Part shown: in pieces, positions 27,202-35,771 of the stretch
How positions within the stretch are numbered: position 1 is the stretch's first letter
Layout of the letters: each line of letters opens with the position of its first letter
Origin: Priestia aryabhattai
GTDB lineage: Bacteria; Bacillota; Bacilli; Bacillales; Bacillaceae_H
Direction of reading: 5' to 3'
NCBI RefSeq assembly: GCF_023715685.1
Contig: NZ_JAMBOQ010000007.1
Location: 1 to 64,000 of the forward strand
Length of the DNA: 64,000 bases
Program-made: the position numbers and the translations under genes
Notes under the pieces: model-generated
Told to the model about the DNA's origin: nothing
Database searches by the model: none
What the model saw: only the letters and a program-made list of their open reading frames with translations

Positions 27202-27888
27202 GGAGGAAGTACATTAGCAGCCGATCCTGCTCATGTACCAGGAATCATCGCAACGACATTAATGTCTGGGTCATGCGGAGTGTTGTCTTCTGCTTTATAC
27301 ACAAAGTTTCGCTACAAACGTATTGATGCTAGCTTAACATTAAACGGTGCCTTAGCTGGACTTGTAGGGATTACAGCTGGAACAGCAAACGTATCGATTC
27401 CAGGTGCGATCGTAATTGGGCTGGTTGCAGGAATTATTCTAGTAGAAGCTGTACATTTTATCGATAGCAAAATGAAGTTAGATGATCCAGTTGGCGCTAT
27501 TACTGTTCACGGAATTTGCGGTATTTGGGGGACGCTGGCGGTGGGGCTGTTTGATACAGCTAATGGTTTATTTTATGGCGGCATACAGCTATTAGGTATT
27601 CAAGCTCTTGGAATTATAGCTGTGATGGGCTGGACAATTGGAACGGTTGGGTTGTTCTTGTTTGTCCTCACGCGTTTTTCTTCTATTCGAGTATCGAGCG
27701 AAGAAGAAATTGCTGGTTTAGATTTTGCTGAACACGGTTCATCCGCATACGAATTTCGTGAAAGTTTTGTAGCGACAGGAGACGGTAATCTTCATCCTGA
27801 ATTTGGGGTTGGATTGATTGATCGATTAAATAAAGTTGGTAAAGTATCGGATAAACCTCATATAACGAACGTAAATGAGACGATATAG
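27202..27888 (+). pseudogene. 5'-truncated ammonium transporter (Amt/NrgA family)
   Basis: The frame from about 27202 encodes only the C-terminal half of an Amt transporter. GGSTLAADPAHVPG corresponds to the family's F-N-x-G-S-x-L stretch, about residue 220-235 of a normal protein of about 400. HGICGIWGTLAVG contains the second conserved channel His, and GLDFAEHGSSAYEF is the usual C-terminal signature. The initiator Met and the first five or six membrane helices are missing. The first in-frame ATG (27262) has no ribosome binding site. Upstream codons do not look like Amt, so homology stops abruptly near 27200. A normal terminator follows the 3' end. The remaining fragment is unlikely to form a channel. 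Confidence 0.82.
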
Positions 27889-27903
27889 CGATATATAGAT
27901 AGG

Positions 27904-27942
27904 AAAAGTGATTAAAAGCAAAAACTTTTAATCACTTTTTTT
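27904..27942 (+). terminator. Terminator after the amt remnant
   Basis: The stem AAAAGTGATTAAAAG / CTTTTAATCACTTTT is followed by a T-run. Confidence 0.88.
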
Positions 27943-27958
27943 GTTTTTATCAACTTAT

Positions 27959-27989
27959 TTAACAATAATGTAAGCGTTAACGTTATAAT
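27959..27989 (+). promoter_or_regulatory. Promoter with cre-like operator before the GH13 gene
   Basis: TGTAAGCGTTAACG (27969-27982) matches the catabolite-responsive element TGNAARCGNWWWCA at all but the last base, and is nearly palindromic, as LacI-family operators are. A perfect -10, TATAAT, follows at 27984-27989. TTAACA (27959-27964) is a possible -35, with a rather long 19-base spacer. The operator lies in the spacer, so CcpA or the LacI-type regulator encoded downstream would block transcription. Confidence 0.55.
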
Positions 27990-28036
27990 GGAAACAAAAG
28001 TGAGTTTGAAACAGTTCGTCTATAGGAGGGGAATAG

Positions 28037-29551
28037 ATGAAATGGAAGAGGAGAAGTATGCTGCTTGTACTATTATTGCTTTTTGGAAGCAGCGCCTCAG
28101 CGCAAGATCATAAAGATATACATGATGAGGTGATATACTCATTGATGATTAACCGTTTTTATAATGGAAGTGAACAGAATGATCGAAATGTTAACTATGA
28201 ACGCTTAGATGCCTATTATGGAGGCGATTTACAAGGAGTAGCACAAAAGTTAGACTATATTCAAGAGATGGGATTTACCGCTGTTTTATTAACGCCTTTT
28301 ATGGAAAACGATGATGCAGGCTATCATGGATATGCGGTGACCAACCATTATAAAATAGACGATCATTTTGGAACGTTAAAAGACTTACAAAATCTTGTAA
28401 AGAAAGCACATGAGCGTAATATAAAAATTATGGCCGAATTTCCTTTAACAATCAGTAACAATCATACCTGGGTAGCAGATAAAGGAAAACAAACATGGAT
28501 AAGTAATGAATCCGGTACAGATAACGAAGTAATTAAAGCGCTGCCTCATCTTAATCTAAAGGAAAGCGGTGTGCAGAAATACCTTATTAAAAATGCTGCT
28601 TGGTGGAGCAAACAAGCAGCTATTGACGGATATTACATCAAAGATATCGATCAAGCTCCTTCTGAATTTATTTCATCATTTTCTCAGACGCTAAAAAGCA
28701 TGGACCCTTCCTTTCTATTAATAGGAGAAATAAACGGGCATTCATTAAAAAAAAGTGAACAGGCTAAGTCCTTAGGAATTGATTTGCTTGCAGATAGAGC
28801 TTTAGCCGAAGCCACTGCTGCTACATTTAGCGGTACTAATCGTCCACAGAAAATGTTGTATGACAAGTGGGAAAAAGGAAGTAATCTGCCTTTAGCAAAT
28901 TTTTTAGATGATGTTCATAGCACACGTTTTACAGCAAAAGCATTAAAGAGTGAAAATCATCCTGGAGCCCGAACAAAGCAAGGACTTTCCTACCTTTATA
29001 CGTCACCGAGTGTACCAATCGTCTTTTATGGAACGGAGATTGCGCTGAATGGGGGAAAGGGAGCAGAAAATTATGGCATGATGAATTTTTTAGCTAATCC
29101 CGATATTATAGATCATATAAAAAAACTGGCTGAACTTAGAGCAAAGTCGCCTTCTCTTCGAAAAGGAAGTTTTACCCTTGTTTCTGAGCAAAAAGGTGTG
29201 GCTGTATACAAGAGAAGGTATGAAGACGAAACGACGTTTGTTGTGATTAATAATACAAAGGATACGTCGGCCATTAATCTCTCGCTTGAAAAAGTTGGAA
29301 AAGAAAATGAATTAAGAGGGTTAATAACGGAAGGAATTATACGGCCAGTTGACGATGTATATAGCATTTCATTGGAGCCTGAGACCACAAATGTATATAA
29401 AGTAGTGAAAAAGTCAGGATTTAATATTGGATATATCGCAGCGGTTGCCGTTGTTTATACGGGATTTGGCATCTTTTTGTACAAAGCATCGTCAAAAAGA
29501 AGAAAAGAAAAGAAAATTTCTCAATCTCATAAAAAGGACAGCGCGTCGTAG
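28037..29551 (+). CDS. Secreted, membrane-anchored GH13 (alpha-amylase-like) protein, probably catalytically degenerate
   Basis: This 504-residue protein has a signal peptide (residues 1-22, cleavage near SASA-QD), a GH13 barrel and a C-terminal membrane helix (about 468-486) with a basic cytosolic tail. It should be outside the cell and anchored by its C-terminus. Fold landmarks are clear: YYGGDLQGV (60-68), YHGYAVTNHYKID (96-108), NNH (141-143) and FYGTE. The catalytic positions are not. The nucleophile motif G-F-R-x-D reads G-Y-Y-I-K (198-202), and the third Asp in F-L-D-N-H-D reads F-L-D-D-V-H (289-294). The acid/base Glu231 (LIGEI) remains. It probably binds rather than hydrolyses glucans. 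A LacI regulator follows 57 bases later. Confidence 0.8.
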   Translation: MKWKRRSMLLVLLLLFGSSASAQDHKDIHDEVIYSLMINRFYNGSEQNDRNVNYERLDAYYGGDLQGVAQKLDYIQEMGFTAVLLTPFMENDDAGYHGYAVTNHYKIDDHFGTLKDLQNLVKKAHERNIKIMAEFPLTISNNHTWVADKGKQTWISNESGTDNEVIKALPHLNLKESGVQKYLIKNAAWWSKQAAIDGYYIKDIDQAPSEFISSFSQTLKSMDPSFLLIGEINGHSLKKSEQAKSLGIDLLADRALAEATAATFSGTNRPQKMLYDKWEKGSNLPLANFLDDVHSTRFTAKALKSENHPGARTKQGLSYLYTSPSVPIVFYGTEIALNGGKGAENYGMMNFLANPDIIDHIKKLAELRAKSPSLRKGSFTLVSEQKGVAVYKRRYEDETTFVVINNTKDTSAINLSLEKVGKENELRGLITEGIIRPVDDVYSISLEPETTNVYKVVKKSGFNIGYIAAVAVVYTGFGIFLYKASSKRRKEKKISQSHKKDSAS

Positions 29552-29608
29552 TTGTCAAACTATATTGGATAAGTATTAATGAAGAAAACATAATTAAGAG
29601 GTGGAATT

Positions 29609-30643
29609 ATGGGTGTAACAATAAAAGATGTGGCAAATTTAGCAAATGTAGCCCCTTCGACGGTATCTCGCGTTATTGCAGACAGCTCAAGAATTAGTGA
29701 AAAAACAAAACAGCGCGTGCGATCGGCTATGAAAGAACTTGGTTATCACCCAAATATTATTGCGCGAAGTCTAGCAAATCAAACGACAGAGGCAGTCGGC
29801 CTAGTGATGCCGAGCTCAGCGGACAAGGTGTTTCAAAATCCATTCTTCCCCGAAGTGCTAAGAGGAATCAGCACCGGAGCTCACGAAAACAAAAGAGCGA
29901 TTTATATGTCCACTGGGGAAACGGAAGAAGAGATTTTTGCAGAAGTTGTTCAAATGGTACAGGGGAGACGAGTGGATGGATTAATTTTGCTGTACTCCAA
30001 AGTTGATGATCAAGTACTTTCTTATCTGCAAGAGCAGAGCGTACCGTTTGTAGTTATTGGAAAGCCGTTTAAGCATAGTGAAAGCATCACGTTTGTTGAT
30101 AATGATAACTTTAAAGCTGGAAAAGAAGCGACGGAATATTTAATTGAATCGGGTCATGAGCGTATTGCCTTTATTGGAGGAAGTCTTCAATTAGTCGTTA
30201 CCATTGATCGTTTGACTGGCTATGATAAAGCGATTCAAAAAGCAAATATTCCTTATCGAGACGAGTATGTAATTCATGAAGAATTTCTACAGAAGGGAGG
30301 AAAAGAAGCTGTTTGCGAACTTTTATCTTTAAAAGAACGTCCAACGGCTCTGGTAGTAGCAGATGACCTAATGGCATTAGGCGTTTTAAATACATTGGAT
30401 GAAATGGGGATTTCGGTTCCTGAAGACATCTCTATTGTCAGTTTTAATAATGTCTTGATCGCCGAAATGGCTAGACCTGCTCTCACATCTATTGATATTA
30501 ATATTTTTGAACTTGGTTATCAGGCTGTACGCTGCTTGATTAAGCAGATTGAAACGCCGTATGCTGTTGCAGAACAAGTGCGCGTTCCTCACAAAATGAT
30601 TAAAAGACAGTCCTGTAAAACCATTCAAATGACTAAAAGATAA
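29609..30643 (+). CDS. LacI-family transcriptional regulator (MalR-like)
   Basis: This 344-residue repressor has an N-terminal helix-turn-helix (VTIKDVANLANVAPSTVSRVI, about residues 3-23), a hinge helix (NIIARSLANQ) and a periplasmic-binding-protein-like effector domain (about 60-335). The effector domain resembles maltose-type regulators (MalR/YvdE). It follows the GH13 gene by 57 bases with its own AGAGGTGG ribosome binding site, probably in one operon. A cre/LacI-like operator before the GH13 gene is the obvious candidate target, so autoregulation is likely. The effector sugar is not known. Confidence 0.86.
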   Translation: MGVTIKDVANLANVAPSTVSRVIADSSRISEKTKQRVRSAMKELGYHPNIIARSLANQTTEAVGLVMPSSADKVFQNPFFPEVLRGISTGAHENKRAIYMSTGETEEEIFAEVVQMVQGRRVDGLILLYSKVDDQVLSYLQEQSVPFVVIGKPFKHSESITFVDNDNFKAGKEATEYLIESGHERIAFIGGSLQLVVTIDRLTGYDKAIQKANIPYRDEYVIHEEFLQKGGKEAVCELLSLKERPTALVVADDLMALGVLNTLDEMGISVPEDISIVSFNNVLIAEMARPALTSIDINIFELGYQAVRCLIKQIETPYAVAEQVRVPHKMIKRQSCKTIQMTKR

Positions 30644-30696
30644 CTTTATATACAAATAGAAAGAGGCTGGGATAAAAGTATTTTAGTTGAAGGAAG

Positions 30697-30726
30697 ATCC
30701 GAACGATTAATCGTTCGGATTTTTTC
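30697..30726 (+). terminator. Terminator after the LacI-family gene
   Basis: A 24-base perfect palindrome centred on ATTAAT (ATCCGAACGATT / AATCGTTCGGAT) is followed by five or six T. Confidence 0.9.
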
Positions 30727-30769
30727 ATTGTTAGGGTGAACGTAGGTTTACTGTATGTAGTTGCTTCTA

Positions 30770-30901
30770 GCTGTTGATTGGAGGGCAAGGCGAAGACTCC
30801 TGCGGGAAAAGCGGAATAGGTGAGACCCCGCAGGAGTGTAAGCGACGAGGAGGCTCATCGGCCGCTCGCGGAAAGCGAAGTCTTGCACAGCAATCAACAG
30901 C
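30770..30901. repeat. Structured 132-bp element with terminal inverted repeats
   Basis: Perfect 11-bp terminal inverted repeats (GCTGTTGATTG at 30770-30780, CAATCAACAGC at 30891-30901) enclose a GC-rich interior. The interior contains another long stem (ACTCCTGCGGG / CCCGCAGGAGT). The GC content is far above the neighbouring DNA. I recognise the interior as the type of structured intergenic repeat found in many copies in Bacillaceae genomes, but cannot name it with certainty. A weaker outer repeat TGGGATAAA / TTTATCCCA (30668-30676, 30930-30938) flanks it. It encodes no protein. Confidence 0.75.
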
Positions 30902-31002
30902 GGTGTAATAAGTGATCCATACTAGCTCATTTATCCCATTTGTTCGTCTTTAGATTGAAGTGATTTAATTATGTCTCAATCTCTTTCTTTATGCTAAAAA
31001 TA

Positions 31003-31076
31003 TTGGCAGTTAAAGTGCCGAAAAAATATACACATGCCAATTATTTTTTTCTTTTGTGAAAAAGAAAGAATGGCAT
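31003..31076 (+). promoter_or_regulatory. Candidate RocR upstream activating sites
   Basis: Two inverted repeats lie 50-125 bases upstream of the sigma-54 promoter: TTGGCA-n7-TGCCGA (31003-31021) and ATGCCA-n31-TGGCAT (31034-31076). The second encloses an inner TTTCTTTT / AAAAGAAA repeat. Enhancer-type activators such as RocR bind at this distance in B. subtilis. The assignment rests on position and symmetry only. Confidence 0.45.
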
Positions 31077-31127
31077 GAGTGATGAAATTCTTGATAAATA
31101 AGGGGGCTATGAAGTTTTATTAAAAGT

Positions 31128-31143
31128 TGGCACGCTATTTGCA
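31128..31143 (+). promoter_or_regulatory. Sigma-54 (SigL) promoter of the roc operon
   Basis: TGGCAC-GCTAT-TTGCA matches the -24/-12 consensus TGGCAC-n5-TTGCA exactly, 46 bases before the rocA start. It implies SigL RNA polymerase and an AAA+ activator; rocR at 37218-38630 encodes such an activator. Confidence 0.93.
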
Positions 31144-31188
31144 TAACTATAAAGTAAACAAAAATTTGCATACTAGGAGGTATATATC

Positions 31189-32736
31189 ATGGTAGTTTCT
31201 TATTCTCATGAACCATTTACAAATTTTAAGGACGAAAACAATAAAAAGGCATTTCAAGAAGCATTAACATATGTAAATACACAGCTTGGCAAGACGTACC
31301 CGCTTGTGATCGACGGTGAAAAAGTGGAGACTGAAGAGAAAATTACGTCTGTTAACCCAGCGAATATAAAAGAAGTGATTGGATATGTATCTACAGTTAA
31401 TAAAGATCTAGCAGAGCAAGCGATGCAGTCAGCTCTAAAAGCTTTTGAAACGTGGAAAAAATGGAAAGTAGAACATCGCGCAGATATTCTTTTCCGCGCA
31501 GCGGCCATCATCCGTCGAAGAAAGCATGAATTTTCTAGTTATCTTGTAAAAGAAGCGGGAAAGCCTTGGAACGAAGCAGATGCTGATACAGCAGAAGCAA
31601 TTGATTTTTTAGAGTACTATGCACGTCAAGTCCTGACATTAAAAGACGGTTCCCCAGTACAGAGCCGAGACGGTGAGTATAATCAGTACAATTATATTCC
31701 GCTTGGCGTAGGTATTATTATTTCACCATTTAACTTCCCGTTAGCTATTATGGCTGGAACAGCGGTAGCAGCCATCGTAACGGGAAACACAATTTTATTA
31801 AAACCAGCTGATGCCACTCCTGTAGTAGCAGCGAAATTTGTAGAAGTAATGGAAGAAGCAGGATTACCAAAAGGCGTATTAAACTTTATTCCTGGTGCTA
31901 CACCTGAAATCGGTGACTACTTAGTGGAACATCCAAAAACACGCTTTGTTTCATTTACCGGCTCGCGCGCAGTAGGTTGCCGCATTTACGAAAGAGCAGC
32001 AAAAGTACAGCCGGGACAAAAATGGCTAAAACGTGTTATTGCTGAAATGGGCGGAAAAGACACGGTGATTGTAGACAAAGATGCAGATCTTGATTTAGCA
32101 GCTTCTTCAATCGTATACTCTGCATTTGGTTTTGCAGGGCAAAAGTGCTCCGCAGGTTCTCGTGCTGTTGTGCATCAAGATGTGTATGATGAAGTGCTTG
32201 AAAAAGCAGTGGCGCTAACAAAAACATTAACTGTTGGAAACCCGGAAGAAGTTTCGACTTATATGGGACCTGTTATTCACGAGGCTTCGTACAACAAAGT
32301 ATTATCGTATATTGAAATTGGAAAAGAAGAAGGGCGTCTCGTTGCGGGAGGAGAAGCAGACAATTCAACTGGATACTTCATTCAGCCAACTATTTTTGCG
32401 GATATAGATGAAAAAGCTCGTCTCATGCAAGAAGAAATTTTTGGTCCGGTAGTAGCATTCTCTAAAGCGCGAGATTTTGATCATATGATGGAGATTGCAA
32501 ACAATACAGAATATGCATTAACAGGAGCTTTATTATCAAATAACCGCGAGCATATTGAACGCGCTCGTGAAGAGTTCCATGTTGGAAATCTGTATTTTAA
32601 CAGAGGATGTACAGGAGCGATTGTAGGGTACCAGCCTTTTGGCGGATTTAATATGTCAGGAACGGATTCAAAAGCAGGTGGACCAGATTATCTTGTTCTT
32701 CACATGCAAGCAAAAACAACATCTGAAACATTCTAA
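31189..32736 (+). CDS. rocA: 1-pyrroline-5-carboxylate dehydrogenase
   Basis: This 515-residue aldehyde-dehydrogenase-family enzyme oxidises pyrroline-5-carboxylate (glutamate semialdehyde) to glutamate with NAD. It is the last step of arginine, ornithine and proline breakdown. Visible motifs are the oxyanion-hole Asn in ISPFNFPLA, the cofactor glycine motif FTGSRAVG, the catalytic Glu in AEMGGKD and the catalytic Cys in [12 protein letters not shown]. Length fits RocA (515). It is the first gene after the sigma-54 promoter, with AGGAGG before the ATG; rocD follows 23 bases later. Confidence 0.96.
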   Translation: MVVSYSHEPFTNFKDENNKKAFQEALTYVNTQLGKTYPLVIDGEKVETEEKITSVNPANIKEVIGYVSTVNKDLAEQAMQSALKAFETWKKWKVEHRADILFRAAAIIRRRKHEFSSYLVKEAGKPWNEADADTAEAIDFLEYYARQVLTLKDGSPVQSRDGEYNQYNYIPLGVGIIISPFNFPLAIMAGTAVAAIVTGNTILLKPADATPVVAAKFVEVMEEAGLPKGVLNFIPGATPEIGDYLVEHPKTRFVSFTGSRAVGCRIYERAAKVQPGQKWLKRVIAEMGGKDTVIVDKDADLDLAASSIVYSAFGFAGQKCSAGSRAVVHQDVYDEVLEKAVALTKTLTVGNPEEVSTYMGPVIHEASYNKVLSYIEIGKEEGRLVAGGEADNSTGYFIQPTIFADIDEKARLMQEEIFGPVVAFSKARDFDHMMEIANNTEYALTGALLSNNREHIERAREEFHVGNLYFNRGCTGAIVGYQPFGGFNMSGTDSKAGGPDYLVLHMQAKTTSETF

Positions 32737-32759
32737 TTGGGAAATGAGGAGGAATAAAT

Positions 32760-33965
32760 ATGACAACTGAAACACAAAAAACGGTGAAAATCATTGAGCA
32801 AACAGAAAAATTTGGGGCACACAACTATCATCCGCTGCCGATTGTAATTGAAAAGGCAGAAGGCGTATGGGTACACGATCCAGAAAATAATAAATATATG
32901 GATATGCTAAGTGCTTATTCCGCTGTTAACCAAGGACATCGTCATCCAAAAATTATTGAAGCATTAAAACGTCAAGCTGATAAAGTAACGTTAACGTCAC
33001 GAGCGTTTCATAATGATCAGCTTGGTCCATGGTATGAAAAGATTTGTAAATTAACAAATAAAAATATGGCTCTTCCAATGAATACGGGAGCAGAAGCGGT
33101 GGAAACAGCCATTAAAGCTGCACGCCGCTGGGCTTACGATGTGAAAGGTGTTGCTGAAAATCAAGCACAAATCATCGCATGTGTGGGCAACTTCCACGGT
33201 CGTACAATGACAGCTGTTTCATTATCATCTGAAGCAGAATATCAACGTGGTTTTGGACCGATGCTTCCAGGGCTTCAAACGATTCCTTACGGTGATTTAG
33301 AAGCGTTAAAAGCTGCTATTACACCAAATACAGCCGCATTTTTAATTGAGCCAATTCAAGGTGAAGCAGGTATCGTTTTACCTCCAGAAGGCTTCTTAAA
33401 AGCTGCAGCTGACTTATGTAAAGAACATAATGTGCTATTTATTGCTGACGAAATCCAAGTCGGCTTAGCGCGTACAGGCAAAATGTTTGCTTGTGATTGG
33501 GAAGGCGTAGAACCAGATATGTTGATTTTAGGTAAAGCGCTTGGAGGAGGAGTTTTCCCTATTTCTTGCGTAGTAGCTAACGAAGACATTTTAAGTGTCT
33601 TTAACCCTGGTTCTCATGGTTCAACGTTTGGAGGAAACCCGCTTGCTTGTGCCGTATCATTAGCTGCTTTGGAAGTAATTGAAGACGAAGAACTTCCAGC
33701 GCGATCATTAGAATTAGGTTCTTATTTCAAGCAGAAGCTCCAAAGCTTAAGCAATCCAGTTGTTAAAGAAGTGCGCGGCCGCGGTCTATTCATCGGGGTA
33801 GAATTACACGAAGAAGCTCGTCCTTATTGTGAAAAATTAAAAGACCAAGGTTTGCTTTGTAAAGAAACGCACAGTACGGTTATTCGTTTTGCTCCTCCGT
33901 TAACGATTTCAAAAGAAGAGTTGGACTGGGCAATTGAACGAATTGAAAGAGTATTTGCTGAGTAA
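32760..33965 (+). CDS. rocD: Ornithine aminotransferase
   Basis: This 401-residue class-III PLP-dependent aminotransferase converts ornithine plus 2-oxoglutarate to glutamate semialdehyde plus glutamate, feeding RocA. Motifs: [12 protein letters not shown] near residue 105, [10 protein letters not shown] near 145, [12 protein letters not shown] near 230 and the Lys of [10 protein letters not shown] near 258, which should bind PLP. N-terminal [15 protein letters not shown] is typical of ornithine aminotransferases rather than acetylornithine enzymes (compare argD at 50160). Start after GAGGAGG. Confidence 0.95.
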   Translation: MTTETQKTVKIIEQTEKFGAHNYHPLPIVIEKAEGVWVHDPENNKYMDMLSAYSAVNQGHRHPKIIEALKRQADKVTLTSRAFHNDQLGPWYEKICKLTNKNMALPMNTGAEAVETAIKAARRWAYDVKGVAENQAQIIACVGNFHGRTMTAVSLSSEAEYQRGFGPMLPGLQTIPYGDLEALKAAITPNTAAFLIEPIQGEAGIVLPPEGFLKAAADLCKEHNVLFIADEIQVGLARTGKMFACDWEGVEPDMLILGKALGGGVFPISCVVANEDILSVFNPGSHGSTFGGNPLACAVSLAALEVIEDEELPARSLELGSYFKQKLQSLSNPVVKEVRGRGLFIGVELHEEARPYCEKLKDQGLLCKETHSTVIRFAPPLTISKEELDWAIERIERVFAE

Positions 33966-33981
33966 TCGGTCTAAAGTAAAT

Positions 33982-34017
33982 AAAAATAGTACGATATGTA
34001 TATATCGTACTATTTTT
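33982..34017 (+). terminator. Hairpin between rocD and rocB
   Basis: The stem AAAAATAGTACGATAT / ATATCGTACTATTTTT is followed by ATT. It looks like a terminator inside the roc unit, so read-through or partial termination is expected before rocB. Confidence 0.75.
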
Positions 34018-34068
34018 ATTCATATGCAGCTAAATGACGTTTTTATTTGATAGGCAGGAGGAATAGAA

Positions 34069-35748
34069 GTGTATATCCAACTCTCACAGCTAAGCATTGA
34101 AGAGCAAGTGGAATGTTTAACAAAAGCGTTAGTGAAAATCAAAAGTATCAATGGGACAAGCGGCGAAGTGAAGATTGCTGATTTTATTAAAAACACGCTT
34201 CAAAGTTTTCCTTATTTCAAAGAAAATCCGCTTCACGTCTGGGAACAGAAAATTAATGGCGATACGCTAGGTAGAAAAAATGTATTTGCTTTTATTCAAG
34301 GCAGCAAAAAAAATGCTCAAACAATTATTTATCACGCTCACTTAGATACAGTCGGCATTGAAGATTTTGGTTCATTAAAAGACATAGCGTTAGATCCAGA
34401 AGAACTTCAGCGCTATTTCTCTATGCATAATATTAATGAAGATGTACAGCGAGATGCTCGCTCAGGTGAATGGATGTTTGGAAGAGGAGCCGTTGATATG
34501 CAAAGTGGAATTGCTGTACATTTAGCCAATGTGTTGCATTTTACTAAGTATCGAAATCAATTAGAAGGAAATGTGCTTTTTATGGTCAATCCAGATGAGG
34601 AAAGTCAGCATGCTGGAATTATTTCTGCTGTTTCTGAACTGAACCGTTTGAAAAAAGAAAAAAATCTTTCATATGTAGCAGCGATTAATACCGACTTTAT
34701 TACACCTCTGTACGATGGAGATTCCACGCGCTATATTTATACAGGAGCTGCCGGGAAACTGCTTCCATGTTTTTATATTTACGGAAGGGAAGTGCATGTA
34801 GGAGATACGCTTGCTGGTATAGATCCTAATTTGATTGCATCTGAGATTACGAGAAGTATCCATAACAATATTAATCTAGCTGAAAATATTGAGGGAGAGT
34901 TTGTACTGCCACCTTCCTGCCTGTATCAACGAGATAATAAAGAGGCTTATAATGTGCAAACCGCTGTAAGCAGTCATTTGTATTTTAACTATTTCATCTA
35001 CGAACGAACGGCAAAAGAAGTGATGAGCCAATTAATTGGATTATCAATCGAAGCATGTGAAAAAGTGGAGGGGGAACTTTCTGATTATTACGAACTTTTT
35101 GTTCGAAGAACGAATTTACCAAAGCGAAACTTGTCTTGGAAAGTGGATGTTGTGAGTTTGGAAGATTACCTGGAAGAATTGGATCAAAAAGGGATAAATG
35201 CTCAGGCTTGTATTGAACGAGCTTTCGAACAGTATGCGAATTTAGAACTTAGAACAAGGTGCTTTAAAGTAATTGAAGAACTTCAAAAGTTAGATCCGCA
35301 TCAAAGTCCGCGCGTAATTGTCTTTTTTGCACCGCCTTACTTGCCTCATAATCACTTGAAGAAAGACGAAAGCAGAGATCAGCAGCTTCTCTATTCCTTA
35401 CAAGCGGCTGTGGAGAAGGTTGGAAAACAGACGGGAGAGACGTTTCAGTTTAAAAAATTCTTCCCCTATCTAGCGGATGACAGCTTTTTATCTCTTCATG
35501 AGACGGATAAGGAAATCGATGCTTTTACACGTAACTTTCCGGGGTGGGGTATTGCAGGGACGATTCCTTTCCATGAAATTCGAGAGTTAAATATTCCGTC
35601 CATTAATATAGGAGTATATGGGAAAGACGGACATAAGTGGACAGAGCGAGTGTACAAACCTTATTCGTTCGGCGTCCTTCCTAAGTTGATTCAAGAAACA
35701 ACTGTTCATATGTTAAAAAGTTGTCATGCTTGTATAAACAACATATAA
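34069..35748 (+). CDS. rocB: RocB-like M20-family peptidase (arginine utilisation)
   Basis: This 559-residue M20-type metallohydrolase has YHAHLDTVG (first metal motif), GRGAVDMQSG (bridging Asp) and NPDEESQ (catalytic Glu). The sequence pattern and length match B. subtilis RocB, which sits in the rocABC operon; its exact reaction in arginine catabolism is unsettled. The GTG start follows GCAGGAGGAATAGAA. It is the third gene of the unit, after an internal hairpin, and 23 bases before the permease gene. Confidence 0.88.
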   Translation: MYIQLSQLSIEEQVECLTKALVKIKSINGTSGEVKIADFIKNTLQSFPYFKENPLHVWEQKINGDTLGRKNVFAFIQGSKKNAQTIIYHAHLDTVGIEDFGSLKDIALDPEELQRYFSMHNINEDVQRDARSGEWMFGRGAVDMQSGIAVHLANVLHFTKYRNQLEGNVLFMVNPDEESQHAGIISAVSELNRLKKEKNLSYVAAINTDFITPLYDGDSTRYIYTGAAGKLLPCFYIYGREVHVGDTLAGIDPNLIASEITRSIHNNINLAENIEGEFVLPPSCLYQRDNKEAYNVQTAVSSHLYFNYFIYERTAKEVMSQLIGLSIEACEKVEGELSDYYELFVRRTNLPKRNLSWKVDVVSLEDYLEELDQKGINAQACIERAFEQYANLELRTRCFKVIEELQKLDPHQSPRVIVFFAPPYLPHNHLKKDESRDQQLLYSLQAAVEKVGKQTGETFQFKKFFPYLADDSFLSLHETDKEIDAFTRNFPGWGIAGTIPFHEIRELNIPSINIGVYGKDGHKWTERVYKPYSFGVLPKLIQETTVHMLKSCHACINNI

Positions 35749-35771
35749 GAAAATGAAGAATGGAGGTACTG

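Noticed and set aside
27262..27888. Functional short ammonium transporter starting at ATG 27262
   Set aside because: No ribosome binding site before that ATG, Amt-like codons continue upstream of it, and half of the membrane helices are absent.
30770..30901. Insertion sequence because of terminal inverted repeats
   Set aside because: No transposase frame, and I saw no clear target-site duplication; it fits a structured dispersed repeat better.
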